Positions 6,803 to 15,273 of a stretch of 20,779 bases of DNA are shown here, piece after piece. Made by a program: the position numbers and the translations under genes. Position 1 is the first letter of the stretch; the number at the start of each line of letters is the position of its first letter. Origin of the DNA: an uncultured Prevotella sp. (GTDB lineage: Bacteria > Bacteroidota > Bacteroidia > Bacteroidales > Bacteroidaceae); NCBI GenBank assembly GCA_937916405.1, contig CALFUF010000128.1, positions 1-20,779 of the forward strand, in the 5' to 3' direction. The notes below the pieces were generated by a model, which saw only the letters and a program-made list of their open reading frames with translations, had not been told where the DNA came from and did not search any database.

Positions 6803-7909
6803 ATGTTTGAGCAAGTCATAGGACAACAAGAGGCACAAGCCCGGCTACTCCAGTTGGAACAGGAGCAGCGGTTACCTCATGCCTTGATGCTATGCGGTCC
6901 TATGGGTTGTGGCAAGATGGCACTCGCCATGGCTTTTGCCAAACACCTGTTGAGTCGCAACAGTAATGCGGAGGCGATGCTTGCCAAATGGGAGCATCCA
7001 GACTTGCACTTCACCTATCCCACCATCAAACTGTCGTCGATGAGTACCGACCATAAACCTGTGTCTGACGATTTCGCACAGGAATGGCATGAGTTGATCA
7101 TGGCGGGTTCCTACTTTACCATGACGGAGTGGTTGGAGATGATGGGTGGTGAGAACCAACAGGCTATCATCACGGCAGGTGAGAGTGATGCCCTTATCCG
7201 CAAACTGTCGCTCAAGTCGAGTCAGGGGGGCTACAAAGTCAGCCTCATCTGGTTGCCTGAGCGCATGAATATCGAATGTGCCAACAAGATACTGAAACTC
7301 TTGGAGGAGCCTCCTCAGCAAACCATCTTCCTGTTGGTGTGCGAAGAGCCAGAGCGGTTGTTGGAGACCATCCGCAGTCGTGTACAGCGTATCGACATCA
7401 AACGGATAGCCGATGAGGATATCCAACAGGCGCTAATCAGCAAGCGGGGACTCAGTGAGGAGAATGCCCAACGCGTGGCACGGATGGCAAACGGCAGTTG
7501 GCTGAAGGCACTGGAGATGCTGAGTGTAGACTCAGAGAACGAGTTGTTCCTCGACATGTTCCAGACACTGATGCGCCTGGCTTATCAGCGAAAGGTGAAA
7601 GACCTGAAGACATGGAGTGAGCGGATGGCGGCTATGGGTCGTGAGAAACAGAAAAGGTTCCTTGACTATTTCCTGCGGCTCACTCGTGAGAACTTCATGT
7701 TCAACTTCCAAGAGCCCGACCTCTGCTATATGACCCAACGCGAGGAGGATTTCGCCCAGAACTTCGCCCGCTTCATCAACGAGGCGAATGTCATCCCCAT
7801 CAGTGAACTGGCAAACCGTGCCATCAGGGATATCGGACAGAATGCCAATGCGAAGATCGTGTTCTTCGACTTCGCCCTGCAAATGATTGTACTATTAATA
7901 ACAAAATAA
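6803..7909 (+). CDS. holB: DNA polymerase III delta' subunit (clamp-loader)
   Basis: Delta' is the non-motor subunit of the clamp loader that places the beta clamp on DNA. The 368-aa protein opens with FEQVIGQQEAQARL and has an AAA+ fold. The P-loop is GPMGCGKM (residues 32-39): the usual Thr/Ser after Lys is Met, as expected for a subunit that need not hydrolyse ATP. The stretch ANKILKLLEEPPQQTIFLLV followed by EPERLLETIRSRVQRI is the delta'/gamma signature, with SRVQ in place of SRCQ. No four-Cys zinc module is visible. A dnaX product would be longer and keep an intact P-loop. The gene has an A-rich start context with no Shine-Dalgarno and sits between metF and the RicT gene in what looks like one transcript. 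Confidence 0.9.
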   Translation: MFEQVIGQQEAQARLLQLEQEQRLPHALMLCGPMGCGKMALAMAFAKHLLSRNSNAEAMLAKWEHPDLHFTYPTIKLSSMSTDHKPVSDDFAQEWHELIMAGSYFTMTEWLEMMGGENQQAIITAGESDALIRKLSLKSSQGGYKVSLIWLPERMNIECANKILKLLEEPPQQTIFLLVCEEPERLLETIRSRVQRIDIKRIADEDIQQALISKRGLSEENAQRVARMANGSWLKALEMLSVDSENELFLDMFQTLMRLAYQRKVKDLKTWSERMAAMGREKQKRFLDYFLRLTRENFMFNFQEPDLCYMTQREEDFAQNFARFINEANVIPISELANRAIRDIGQNANAKIVFFDFALQMIVLLITK

Positions 7910-7917
7910 CGATAGAC

Positions 7918-7953
7918 ACTATAGGTACTATAGGAACTATAAAAACTATAAGA
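7918..7953 (+). repeat. 9-nt-period ACTATA repeat before the PSP1/RicT gene
   Basis: Four exact 9-nt units start at 7918, 7927, 7936 and 7945, each beginning ACTATA (ACTATAGGT, ACTATAGGA, ACTATAAAA, ACTATAAGA). It occupies nearly the whole 46-nt spacer between the holB stop and the next ATG, and it is the same repeat type as that before holB. Units with a following G contain the palindrome CTATAG. Confidence 0.9.
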
Positions 7954-7955
7954 AT

Positions 7956-9083
7956 ATGGAGAAAGTAAAAGACCTCGAGATAAAGACAGGATGTGACCGT
8001 GGACTCTGTCACCTTGCTGTGGGACGACAGGACAAACAGTTGAACACCTACGACTGGCTTGCCGACGTTCCTGGCAATACAGACACGACTGACTTGGTGG
8101 AAGTGCAGTTCAAGCATACCCGTAAGGGCTACTATCATAATGTCAACAACCTTGAACTGAAGAAAGGTGATATCGTCGCCGTAGAGGCAAACCCGGGGCA
8201 TGACATTGGGGTGGTCACCCTTACAGGACGACTGGTCAAGTTGCAAATCAAGAAAGCGAACCTGAAGAGTGCTGATGATATCAAGCGTATCTATCGCATC
8301 GCCCGTCCTGTGGACATGGAGAAATACCATGAGGCAAAGGCTCGTGAACACGCTACCATGATCGAGAGCCGACAAATAGCCAAGGGACTGGGACTGAAGA
8401 TGAAGATTGGTGATGTAGAATATCAAGGGGATGGCAACAAAGCTATTTTCTATTATATCGCTGACGAGCGTGTCGACTTCCGACAACTCATCAAAGACCT
8501 CGCAGCCACTTTCCATGTACGCATCGAGATGAAACAGATCGGCGCCCGTCAGGAGGCTGGTCGTATCGGAGGTACAGGTCCTTGCGGACGTGAGCTTTGC
8601 TGTGCCACATGGATGAAGAACTTCGTGAGTGTGGGAACCAGTGCCGCCCGCTATCAGGACATCTCCCTCAACCCCCAGAAACTGGCTGGTATGTGTGCCA
8701 AACTAAAATGCTGTCTGAACTATGAGGTGGACGATTATGTGGAGGCCGGGCGCAGGCTACCTGCCAAGGATATTGTCCTGCAGACAAAAGATGCTGACTA
8801 CCATCTCTTCAAGTCGGATATTCTCGCAGGACTGGTCTCCTACTCCACGGATAAGAATATTGCTGTTAATTTAGAGACGATAACGGCTGAGCGTGCCAAG
8901 CAGATTATCGAGATGAACCGCAAGGGCGAGAAACCTCTCTCTTTGCAAGAGGATGGCAAGAAGCAAGAGCCCACACGCCCACTTGACCTTGCCACACAAG
9001 AGAATATCAACAGATTCGACAAGGCAAAGAAGAGAAAGAAGAAGCATAAGAAGCCTAACAAGCCTAAAGATGCGAAAGAGTAG
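7956..9083 (+). CDS. ricT: PSP1-domain protein, RicT/YaaT family
   Basis: The 375-aa protein carries a PSP1 domain over roughly residues 45-270. The family's cysteine pairs are clear: C210, C215, C216 in GPCGRELCC and C247, C252, C253 in MCAKLKCC, plus C13 and C18 at the N-terminus. In Bacillus, RicT works with RicA and RicF as an iron-sulfur complex that influences mRNA processing by RNase Y. Whether this holds in Bacteroidota is unproven. The C-terminal ~25 residues are a Lys-rich tail (KKRKKKHKKPNKPK) that could contact nucleic acid. The gene lies next to holB, an arrangement also known from other bacteria with YaaT. Its end overlaps gldH by 14 nt. The gene name is by family only. Confidence 0.88.
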   Translation: MEKVKDLEIKTGCDRGLCHLAVGRQDKQLNTYDWLADVPGNTDTTDLVEVQFKHTRKGYYHNVNNLELKKGDIVAVEANPGHDIGVVTLTGRLVKLQIKKANLKSADDIKRIYRIARPVDMEKYHEAKAREHATMIESRQIAKGLGLKMKIGDVEYQGDGNKAIFYYIADERVDFRQLIKDLAATFHVRIEMKQIGARQEAGRIGGTGPCGRELCCATWMKNFVSVGTSAARYQDISLNPQKLAGMCAKLKCCLNYEVDDYVEAGRRLPAKDIVLQTKDADYHLFKSDILAGLVSYSTDKNIAVNLETITAERAKQIIEMNRKGEKPLSLQEDGKKQEPTRPLDLATQENINRFDKAKKRKKKHKKPNKPKDAKE

Positions 9084-9543
9084 ATACACCTTATTATATT
9101 ATATAGGGATTATAACACTTCTTGTTTGTCTGTCATGTGACAACAGGACTGTTTATAGTCGCTACCAGCATGTGTCTATCGCAGGCTGGGAGAAGAACGA
9201 CGCTCTTTCCTATGAGATTGCTCCCATGAAAGAGGACGGCATGTTCCAGAAAACCATCGGCGTTCGCATCAGTAACGATTACCCTTTCATGGGTCTTACC
9301 CTCATCATAGAACAGCAAGTATTCCCTTCTCTGGAAAGCCAAAGCGACACCCTCACCTGTAACTTAATAGACAAAGAAGGTAAAGCCATCGGACAAGGTG
9401 TCACACTCCATCAATACCAATTCCCCATAGAAACAATATCCTTGCATAAAGGTGATTCTCTTAGCATCCGTATCCGCCATGACATGAAAAGGGAAATACT
9501 CCCTGGCATTGCTGATATCGGCATCACACTCTCCAAGCAGTAA
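9070..9543 (+). CDS. gldH: GldH-like lipoprotein
   Basis: This 157-aa protein has a lipoprotein signal: a short basic start, hydrophobic residues 7-22 and a probable lipidated C23 in CLSCDN. The remainder resembles the GldH family first defined in gliding Flavobacterium (SRYQHVSIAGWEKNDALSYE, the DYPFMGLTLIIEQ strand, the closing GIADIGITLSK). Prevotella and Bacteroides do not glide, so the role there is unknown; an envelope function is likely. The start chosen is the ATG at 9070, inside the end of the RicT gene in another frame. The frame is open to 8953, but that upstream part is the shadow of the Lys-rich RicT tail and lacks a signal peptide. The stop lies 2 nt from the stop of convergent rodA. 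Confidence 0.82.
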   Translation: MRKSRYTLLYYIGIITLLVCLSCDNRTVYSRYQHVSIAGWEKNDALSYEIAPMKEDGMFQKTIGVRISNDYPFMGLTLIIEQQVFPSLESQSDTLTCNLIDKEGKAIGQGVTLHQYQFPIETISLHKGDSLSIRIRHDMKREILPGIADIGITLSKQ

Positions 9544-9545
9544 GC

Positions 9546-11009
9546 TTATGAGCGAATAAGGTTACGACTGGCATCTATTCGTAGGAAGATAAACAACAGG
9601 ATGGTGAAACCCCATAGGGATGAGCCTCCATAACTGAAGAACGGCAAGGGGATACCTATCACCGGGGTGAGTCCTAACACCATACCCACATTGATGAACA
9701 CATGGAAAAGGAAGATGCTTAACACACAATAGCCATATACCCTGCCAAAGCGGAACGGTTGTCGCTCTGACAGATGAATCAGCCGTAATATCAAAGCAAG
9801 GAACAACAACAATACTCCTGCTGAGCCTAAGAAGCCCTCTTCCTCTCCAACAGTACAGAAGATGAAGTCTGTGTCCTGCTCAGGAACGAACTTCAACTTG
9901 GTCTGTGTACCATTCAGGAAACCTTTTCCCTCAAGACCTCCTGAGCCAATGGCTATCTCACTCTGATGGACATTATAGCCCGCTCCTCGTAAGTCCTCCT
10001 CCAATCCCAGCAACACATTGATACGCGTTCGCTGGTGAGGTTCCATCATGTTGTTCAGGATGAAGTCGGCTCCATAGAAGAAGCCAACAGAACCTAAAGT
10101 GAAAAGCGCAATAAAAAAGTAGTTGCGGATACGTGAGCTCAGCCCTTCCCACACGAGATACCCTATCAGGATGGCAGTCATGGCTAACTGAATATACACG
10201 ATGTCAAAGGGGAGCTTCAATAGAAACAAGGAGAGCAATGTGATGGCTAAACAATAGAGTCCTATCCGCCATGCGAGTTTCTTATCTCTACCATAGACCC
10301 ATACCATACCCGCCGCGAATAACTGTATCAGCAACAATACAGAGAATTTCCCCACAGAGGTAGGAGAGTCACCCAAATATACTTCCGCATAGCGAATACC
10401 TACCACAAAATAGATAACCATTGCCACTCCAGTAAACAGAATGGAGCCTGGCATTCCCTCCCGATAGAACATCAGAAAGAACGCGAAGTAAACCAATGCA
10501 GAACCAGTCTCACGCTGCATGATAATAAACACCATCGGCAGGAAGATAATCGCCAATGTGGCTCCGAAATGCTTCCACTGATGGATGTTATAACCATAGG
10601 TGGACATAAACTTTGCCAAGGCAAGGGAGGTGGCAAACTTAGCGAACTCCGCTGGTTGCAGACGTAAAGGTCCCAATACAAGCCATGACCTGGAACCTTT
10701 GATCGTATGGGTATTAAATATGGTGAGAAACAGCAATATCAGCAACAGCCCGTAGATGATGTAGGCGAAGGTATCGTAGAAACGGTCGTCCGACATCAGG
10801 ATGGTAAAGCCCAAGACGATGGATGTGCCAATCCAGATAATCTGCATACCAGAACGGGTATCCAGACTAAAGATATCAGTATTGCCATAGGAATAGCTGG
10901 CACCACACACGCTGAGCCATCCAAATGTTAAGAGGGCGATATAGATAAGTATCGTCCACCAGTCGATAGAACGGAAGATGCTAGTCTGCTTACCTGATTG
11001 TGTTGCCAT
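9546..11009 (-). CDS. rodA: Peptidoglycan glycosyltransferase RodA (SEDS family)
   Basis: RodA polymerises lipid II into glycan strands with PBP2 during cell elongation. The 487-aa protein is polytopic and carries SEDS landmarks. GSRSWLVLGPLRLQPAEFAK (residues 105-124) is the conserved early loop. PEQDTDFIFCTVGEEEGFLG contains D381, equivalent to the catalytically required Asp. PVIGIPLPFFSYGGSS is the C-terminal signature. It is about 110 residues longer than the E. coli protein, with extra hydrophobic sequence around residues 190-310. The start overlaps the end of mrdA by 20 nt, consistent with translational coupling. It is the last gene of the elongation operon and meets gldH tail to tail. 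Confidence 0.95.
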   Translation of the reverse strand: MATQSGKQTSIFRSIDWWTILIYIALLTFGWLSVCGASYSYGNTDIFSLDTRSGMQIIWIGTSIVLGFTILMSDDRFYDTFAYIIYGLLLILLFLTIFNTHTIKGSRSWLVLGPLRLQPAEFAKFATSLALAKFMSTYGYNIHQWKHFGATLAIIFLPMVFIIMQRETGSALVYFAFFLMFYREGMPGSILFTGVAMVIYFVVGIRYAEVYLGDSPTSVGKFSVLLLIQLFAAGMVWVYGRDKKLAWRIGLYCLAITLLSLFLLKLPFDIVYIQLAMTAILIGYLVWEGLSSRIRNYFFIALFTLGSVGFFYGADFILNNMMEPHQRTRINVLLGLEEDLRGAGYNVHQSEIAIGSGGLEGKGFLNGTQTKLKFVPEQDTDFIFCTVGEEEGFLGSAGVLLLFLALILRLIHLSERQPFRFGRVYGYCVLSIFLFHVFINVGMVLGLTPVIGIPLPFFSYGGSSLWGFTILLFIFLRIDASRNLIRS

Positions 11010-12846
11010 AGGATATATGTCTGTTTTGGAAATCTCTTGCTTTCTTCTCTGAAGCCTCCGAGAGTTTTCCGTGAATATACTGTTCCATGATTAGACCTCC
11101 GATGGGCACACCATAGGTGGCACCCCATCCGCCATTCTCCACATAAACCGCTACAGCGATTTTAGGTTTATCCATAGGAGCGAAGCCCATAAACACGGAG
11201 TGGTCATGACCACGGTTCTGTGCCGTACCTGTCTTGCCACAGGCCACGAAGTCGTATTTCGCCAGTTCATGACAGGTTCCTCCCATGGCAGAGGCTCTCA
11301 TACCAGCCACCACATAGTCGTACGCCTCCCGCTTTGCCATCGTATAGTGTTTCTTGGTGAATGTCGTATCCAACGCCTCCCCTTGTACCTTCTTGACCAC
11401 ATGGGGAGTCAGGAAATAACCTCTGTTGGCGATTGTCGCTCCCAGATTGGCTATCTGCAAAGGAGTGGCGTTGACCTCACCTTGTCCGATAGCGATAGAG
11501 ATGATGGTCAGTCCGTTCCATGACTTGTTATAGTTCCCGTCGTAGTAATCAGCATTGGGAATCAGTCCGCGTTTCTCTCCTGGCAAGTCTACCCCCAGTT
11601 TATAGCCAAAGCCCATGCTCACCATATAGTCACGCCACTTATTCATTGCATTCTGTACTGACCCGTATTTCGAGATATTCTGATTAATCATATAATAGAG
11701 TCCCCAACAGAAATAGCCATTACAAGAAGTAGACAAGGCTGGTACCAGTGACAAAGGGGATGCATGTCCGTGACATCCCACATGCAAGCCCTTAAAGTTG
11801 AAACCATGTCCACAAGGGTAGGCAGTCTGAGTGGGATGCAGGATTCCCTCGCTCATAAAGGTCAGTCCCTGGGTGGTCTTAAAGGTAGAGCCTGGAGGAT
11901 ACTGTCCCATGATACTACGGTTCAGCAGCGGTTTCCATACGTTCTGACTTAACAGACGATGATTCTTGGAGCGAGCCCGTCCTACCATCATACGAGGATC
12001 GTAGGAAGGTGATGACACCATACACAGGATCTCACCAGTAGACGGTTCTATTGCCACTATACTCCCTATCTTTCCTTCCATCAATTGCTCTCCGAGAGCT
12101 TGCAAGTCAGCATCCAGACTCAGTGTCAGGTTCTTACCTGCAACGGGTTTCCTGTCGAACGCTCCATTTTGATAACGCCCCTGTATTCGTCCATGAGCAT
12201 CACGCAGCAGTATCTGCATACCCTTCTCACCACGCAGCTGTTTCTCATAGCTACGCTCCACACCCAGTTTACCGATATAGTCACCAGGGATATAGTAGTC
12301 ATCCGCTTCGATATCAGCAGGTGACACCTCGGCGACATCACCTAAGACATGAGCGGCAAAGGGATACTGATACTGACGAATACTGCGTCGCTGTACATAG
12401 AAGCCTGGGAATTGGAACATCTTCTCCTGAAACACGGAGAAGTCCTTATCAGACAACTGACTCATGAATATCTGCTGGGTGAAACGGCTATAGCCCGGAT
12501 TCTTGATACGATCCTTGATCTCAGCCATCCGCTTGTCGAAATCCGCTTTCGTGATATTCAGCGCCTCACAGAACGCTAACGTGTCCAGATGGTCTTTCGC
12601 CTCATTCATAATCACCATGATGTCATACGACGGCTGATTATAGACGAGCAGTTTTCCTTTTCTGTCCATGATAATACCGCGGGAGGGATATTCTATCTTT
12701 TTCAGGAAGGCGTTAGAGTCGGCGTTCTTCTTATAGTCATCACTCATAATCTGCAAGGTGAACAGACGAATGATATAGATGACGACAATAGCTACTGCTA
12801 TCCCGCTAATCACATAACGCCGATAGTCTATCTCATAATCCTTCAT
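10990..12846 (-). CDS. mrdA: Penicillin-binding protein 2 (elongation transpeptidase)
   Basis: PBP2 cross-links new peptidoglycan in partnership with RodA. The 618-aa protein has one N-terminal membrane anchor (about residues 11-32), a class B dimerisation/pedestal region and a transpeptidase domain. Catalytic motifs are S320-T-F-K323 (in YPPGSTFKT), S374-C-N376 and K538-T-G540 (in CGKTGTAQN). Between the first two lies a cluster of Cys/His (C345, H347, C358, H361, C375, C380) that might bind a metal or form disulfides. Zinc sites are reported in some PBP2 enzymes, but the equivalence here is inference. The start overlaps mreD by 4 nt (ATGA) and the end overlaps rodA by 20 nt. Position in an mre-rod operon excludes the division enzyme FtsI. 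Confidence 0.95.
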   Translation of the reverse strand: MKDYEIDYRRYVISGIAVAIVVIYIIRLFTLQIMSDDYKKNADSNAFLKKIEYPSRGIIMDRKGKLLVYNQPSYDIMVIMNEAKDHLDTLAFCEALNITKADFDKRMAEIKDRIKNPGYSRFTQQIFMSQLSDKDFSVFQEKMFQFPGFYVQRRSIRQYQYPFAAHVLGDVAEVSPADIEADDYYIPGDYIGKLGVERSYEKQLRGEKGMQILLRDAHGRIQGRYQNGAFDRKPVAGKNLTLSLDADLQALGEQLMEGKIGSIVAIEPSTGEILCMVSSPSYDPRMMVGRARSKNHRLLSQNVWKPLLNRSIMGQYPPGSTFKTTQGLTFMSEGILHPTQTAYPCGHGFNFKGLHVGCHGHASPLSLVPALSTSCNGYFCWGLYYMINQNISKYGSVQNAMNKWRDYMVSMGFGYKLGVDLPGEKRGLIPNADYYDGNYNKSWNGLTIISIAIGQGEVNATPLQIANLGATIANRGYFLTPHVVKKVQGEALDTTFTKKHYTMAKREAYDYVVAGMRASAMGGTCHELAKYDFVACGKTGTAQNRGHDHSVFMGFAPMDKPKIAVAVYVENGGWGATYGVPIGGLIMEQYIHGKLSEASEKKARDFQNRHISYGNTIR

Positions 12847-13349
12847 CCCTGCTTATCCTGAACCGTCTCAAAGGTCAATATCATCAGCATGGTGAGGGCG
12901 GCACTTCCCAGCACGCTTTTCAACCATACGACCCAATTATAGAAAGTAAAGGCATCGAGTGTGAAAAACACCAGACAATAAATCATCACCATCACCAGAG
13001 AATAATAGAAATACTTCATCCATCCGATATTCTGCATGGACGGTTGCATATTCTCTGCGGCATCCCGTGATACATACATCTCAAAATAGTAAGGCTGGAT
13101 GGCACCCAGCAATGTCATAGAGGCGGCGGCTACACCTGGGGTGTTAAAAAAGATATCCACGACGAGTCCTAATCCAAAACTCCACAGCAGGACACCCCAT
13201 TTGGGATAGTTCCTGGGAAACAGCAGTACGAAATAGACATAGAGCAACGGGGTGGCATATCCAAACAAATGGATATGTCCCAATACCAGCACCTGTGCTA
13301 ACGCAAAGGCGACAAACATTCCTGCTCGCTTAAAGATATCCGCTGACAT
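12843..13349 (-). CDS. mreD: Rod shape-determining protein MreD
   Basis: MreD is a small integral membrane protein of the elongasome. The 168-aa product contains about five or six hydrophobic segments and the early stretch HLFGYATPLLYVYFVLLFP, followed by the conserved-type GLVVDIFFNTPG turn (compare G-xx-D in the family). Sequence conservation is low in this family, so the call rests on size, topology and position between mreC and mrdA. It starts 4 nt after the mreC stop and overlaps mrdA by 4 nt. Confidence 0.9.
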   Translation of the reverse strand: MSADIFKRAGMFVAFALAQVLVLGHIHLFGYATPLLYVYFVLLFPRNYPKWGVLLWSFGLGLVVDIFFNTPGVAAASMTLLGAIQPYYFEMYVSRDAAENMQPSMQNIGWMKYFYYSLVMVMIYCLVFFTLDAFTFYNWVVWLKSVLGSAALTMLMILTFETVQDKQG

Positions 13350-13353
13350 GCCT

Positions 13354-14220
13354 CTATTCTTTTACGTTCAACTTCAGTGAGTCGCGTGCTGACTGCAACA
13401 GACGGGTACGCTCCTCTATCATAGGATCGTTGATGACGACGACATCACGCAGGCAACCGAAATCCGTTGACAAGCGCACCTTTACCCGATAGGACATGCC
13501 GTCTGAGGAGTTATACACCGTCTCTATCTTACCTACCAAGACACCTGGGGGGAAGATAGAGGAATAGCCATTCGTCTCCACCCAGTCACCACGCTTGAAA
13601 CGGGCATGACGGGGGATATCCTCCAAATAGGAGACACCCGCATCCTTGCCGTCCCATCGCAGCACGCCGAAATAATTATGTCCACGAATAGCACAACTGA
13701 TACGTGATACGGTATTCAGGACAGGAAGGACTACCGTATAATGGCTGGACACCAGATAGGTCACTCCCACGATACCCTGTCCGCAGGCGACACCCATCCC
13801 CACGTCAATGCCATCAGCAGCTCCACGATTGATGGTCAACAAGTTGTCTTTTCTGTTCAGCTCACTACTTACCACCTTGGCAGGCACCAGATGATACTGC
13901 TTGAGGAAGTACATCTCACGATTCCACAAGCCTGTGGTATCCTCTGTCACCTCACCATATAGTCGGCGTAGCTGAGTGACCTGCCGCTCCAAATAGAAAT
14001 TGCGCAACGATAGATTCTCATTCGCACGAGCAAGTGAGAAATACGACTCCATCTCTGCCCTCCCCTCGTTTACTGTGCCAGCTACGGTGTTGGCTGACGA
14101 GAGCCACACACTGCCCTGGTAGTTGTTATAGGTAAACAACAACGTCAGGCTGATAACTTCCAAGAAGACGAAGAGAAACCAGTGATGGTATTTCTGTAGG
14201 AACTCCAGCAGGTTCTGCAT
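13354..14220 (-). CDS. mreC: Rod shape-determining protein MreC
   Basis: MreC links the MreB cytoskeleton to PBP2/RodA in the periplasm. The 288-aa protein has a short cytoplasmic start, one membrane helix (about residues 12-30), a probable coiled coil (about 55-90, with EMESYFSLARANENLSLRN) and a beta-rich domain. Family features include NRKDNLLTINRGAADGIDVG and VACGQGIVGVTYLV in the beta domain. It lies 3 nt after mreB and 4 nt before mreD. Identification is firm from context and motif order. Confidence 0.94.
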   Translation of the reverse strand: MQNLLEFLQKYHHWFLFVFLEVISLTLLFTYNNYQGSVWLSSANTVAGTVNEGRAEMESYFSLARANENLSLRNFYLERQVTQLRRLYGEVTEDTTGLWNREMYFLKQYHLVPAKVVSSELNRKDNLLTINRGAADGIDVGMGVACGQGIVGVTYLVSSHYTVVLPVLNTVSRISCAIRGHNYFGVLRWDGKDAGVSYLEDIPRHARFKRGDWVETNGYSSIFPPGVLVGKIETVYNSSDGMSYRVKVRLSTDFGCLRDVVVINDPMIEERTRLLQSARDSLKLNVKE

Positions 14221-14223
14221 CTA

Positions 14224-15246
14224 CTATCGCATCAAGAAACTGAAACGGTCTACGTTCTTCAGGGCGATACCAGCTCCCATAGCCACAGAGCGCAATGGGT
14301 CTTCTGCGATATGGAACTGAATGTTGATTTTATCTGTGAGACGCTTGTCCAAGCCACGCAGCAAAGCACCACCACCGGAGAGCCAGATACCGTTCTTCAC
14401 GATGTCGGCATACAGCTCTGGGGGAGTATTCTCCAAGGCGGAGAGTACTGCGTTCTCAATCTTTGCCACTGTCTTGTCGATACAATGAGCGATCTCCTGA
14501 TAGCATACGGGAACCTCCATAGGCAATGCGGTGATACGGTTTGGACCATGTACCACATAATCTTCCGGAGCCTCATCGCCCAGGTCTGTCAATGCGGAGC
14601 CTACGTTGATCTTGATACGCTCTGCCATACGCTCGCTGACCTTCACATTATGCTGACGAGCCATATACTCCTGGATGTCGGCGGTCAGGTCGTCACCAGC
14701 AGTACGGATAGAGTTGTTGCAGACGATACCACCCAACGAGATGACGGCAATCTCCGTAGAGCCACCTCCGATGTCGACAATCATGTTGCCCTCAGGAGCC
14801 TCCACGTCGATGCCGATACCAATAGCGGCAGCCATCGGCTCGAAAATCAGATACACGTCACGACCGTCGGCATGCTCCGCGGAGTCGCGTACCGCACGAA
14901 GCTCCACCTCAGTAGAACCTGAAGGAACACCAATCACCATACGCAGAGAGGGTGAGAACAAACGGCTGCCTGTATGTACCATCTTGATCAGTCCGCGCAT
15001 CATCTGCTCACAAGCGGAGAAGTCGGCTATCACACCATCACGCAAAGGACGGATGGTACGGATATTATCATGTGTCTTCTCATACATCATCTTCGCCTCG
15101 TTACCTACGGCAATCATCTTGTCGGTACGACGGTCGAGGGCGACAACAGACGGCTCGTCAACCACGATCTTATCATCACTGATAATAATCGTGTTAGCCG
15201 TTCCAAGGTCCATGGCTATCTCCTGGACGAAACTAAAAAATCCCAT
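14224..15246 (-). CDS. mreB: Actin-like rod shape-determining protein MreB
   Basis: MreB forms membrane-associated filaments that guide lateral wall synthesis. The 340-aa length is standard. Phosphate-1 motif MDLGTANT, phosphate-2 motif IVDIGGGSTEIAVI and adenosine motif LSGGGALLRGLD are intact. GLIKMVHTGSRLFSPSLRMV and EPMAAAIGIGIDV are typical. The N-terminal MGFFSFVQEIAMDLG includes a short hydrophobic stretch that may act in membrane binding. It is 27 nt after the IMP cyclohydrolase gene and 3 nt before mreC. Confidence 0.97.
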   Translation of the reverse strand: MGFFSFVQEIAMDLGTANTIIISDDKIVVDEPSVVALDRRTDKMIAVGNEAKMMYEKTHDNIRTIRPLRDGVIADFSACEQMMRGLIKMVHTGSRLFSPSLRMVIGVPSGSTEVELRAVRDSAEHADGRDVYLIFEPMAAAIGIGIDVEAPEGNMIVDIGGGSTEIAVISLGGIVCNNSIRTAGDDLTADIQEYMARQHNVKVSERMAERIKINVGSALTDLGDEAPEDYVVHGPNRITALPMEVPVCYQEIAHCIDKTVAKIENAVLSALENTPPELYADIVKNGIWLSGGGALLRGLDKRLTDKINIQFHIAEDPLRSVAMGAGIALKNVDRFSFLMR

Positions 15247-15273
15247 ATCTTCTACCTATTTATTGTTTTCTAA

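Noticed and set aside
15247..15273. Frameshift hiding the second half of PurH
   Set aside because: Only 27 nt separate the stop from mreB, with no similarity to the transformylase domain in any frame.
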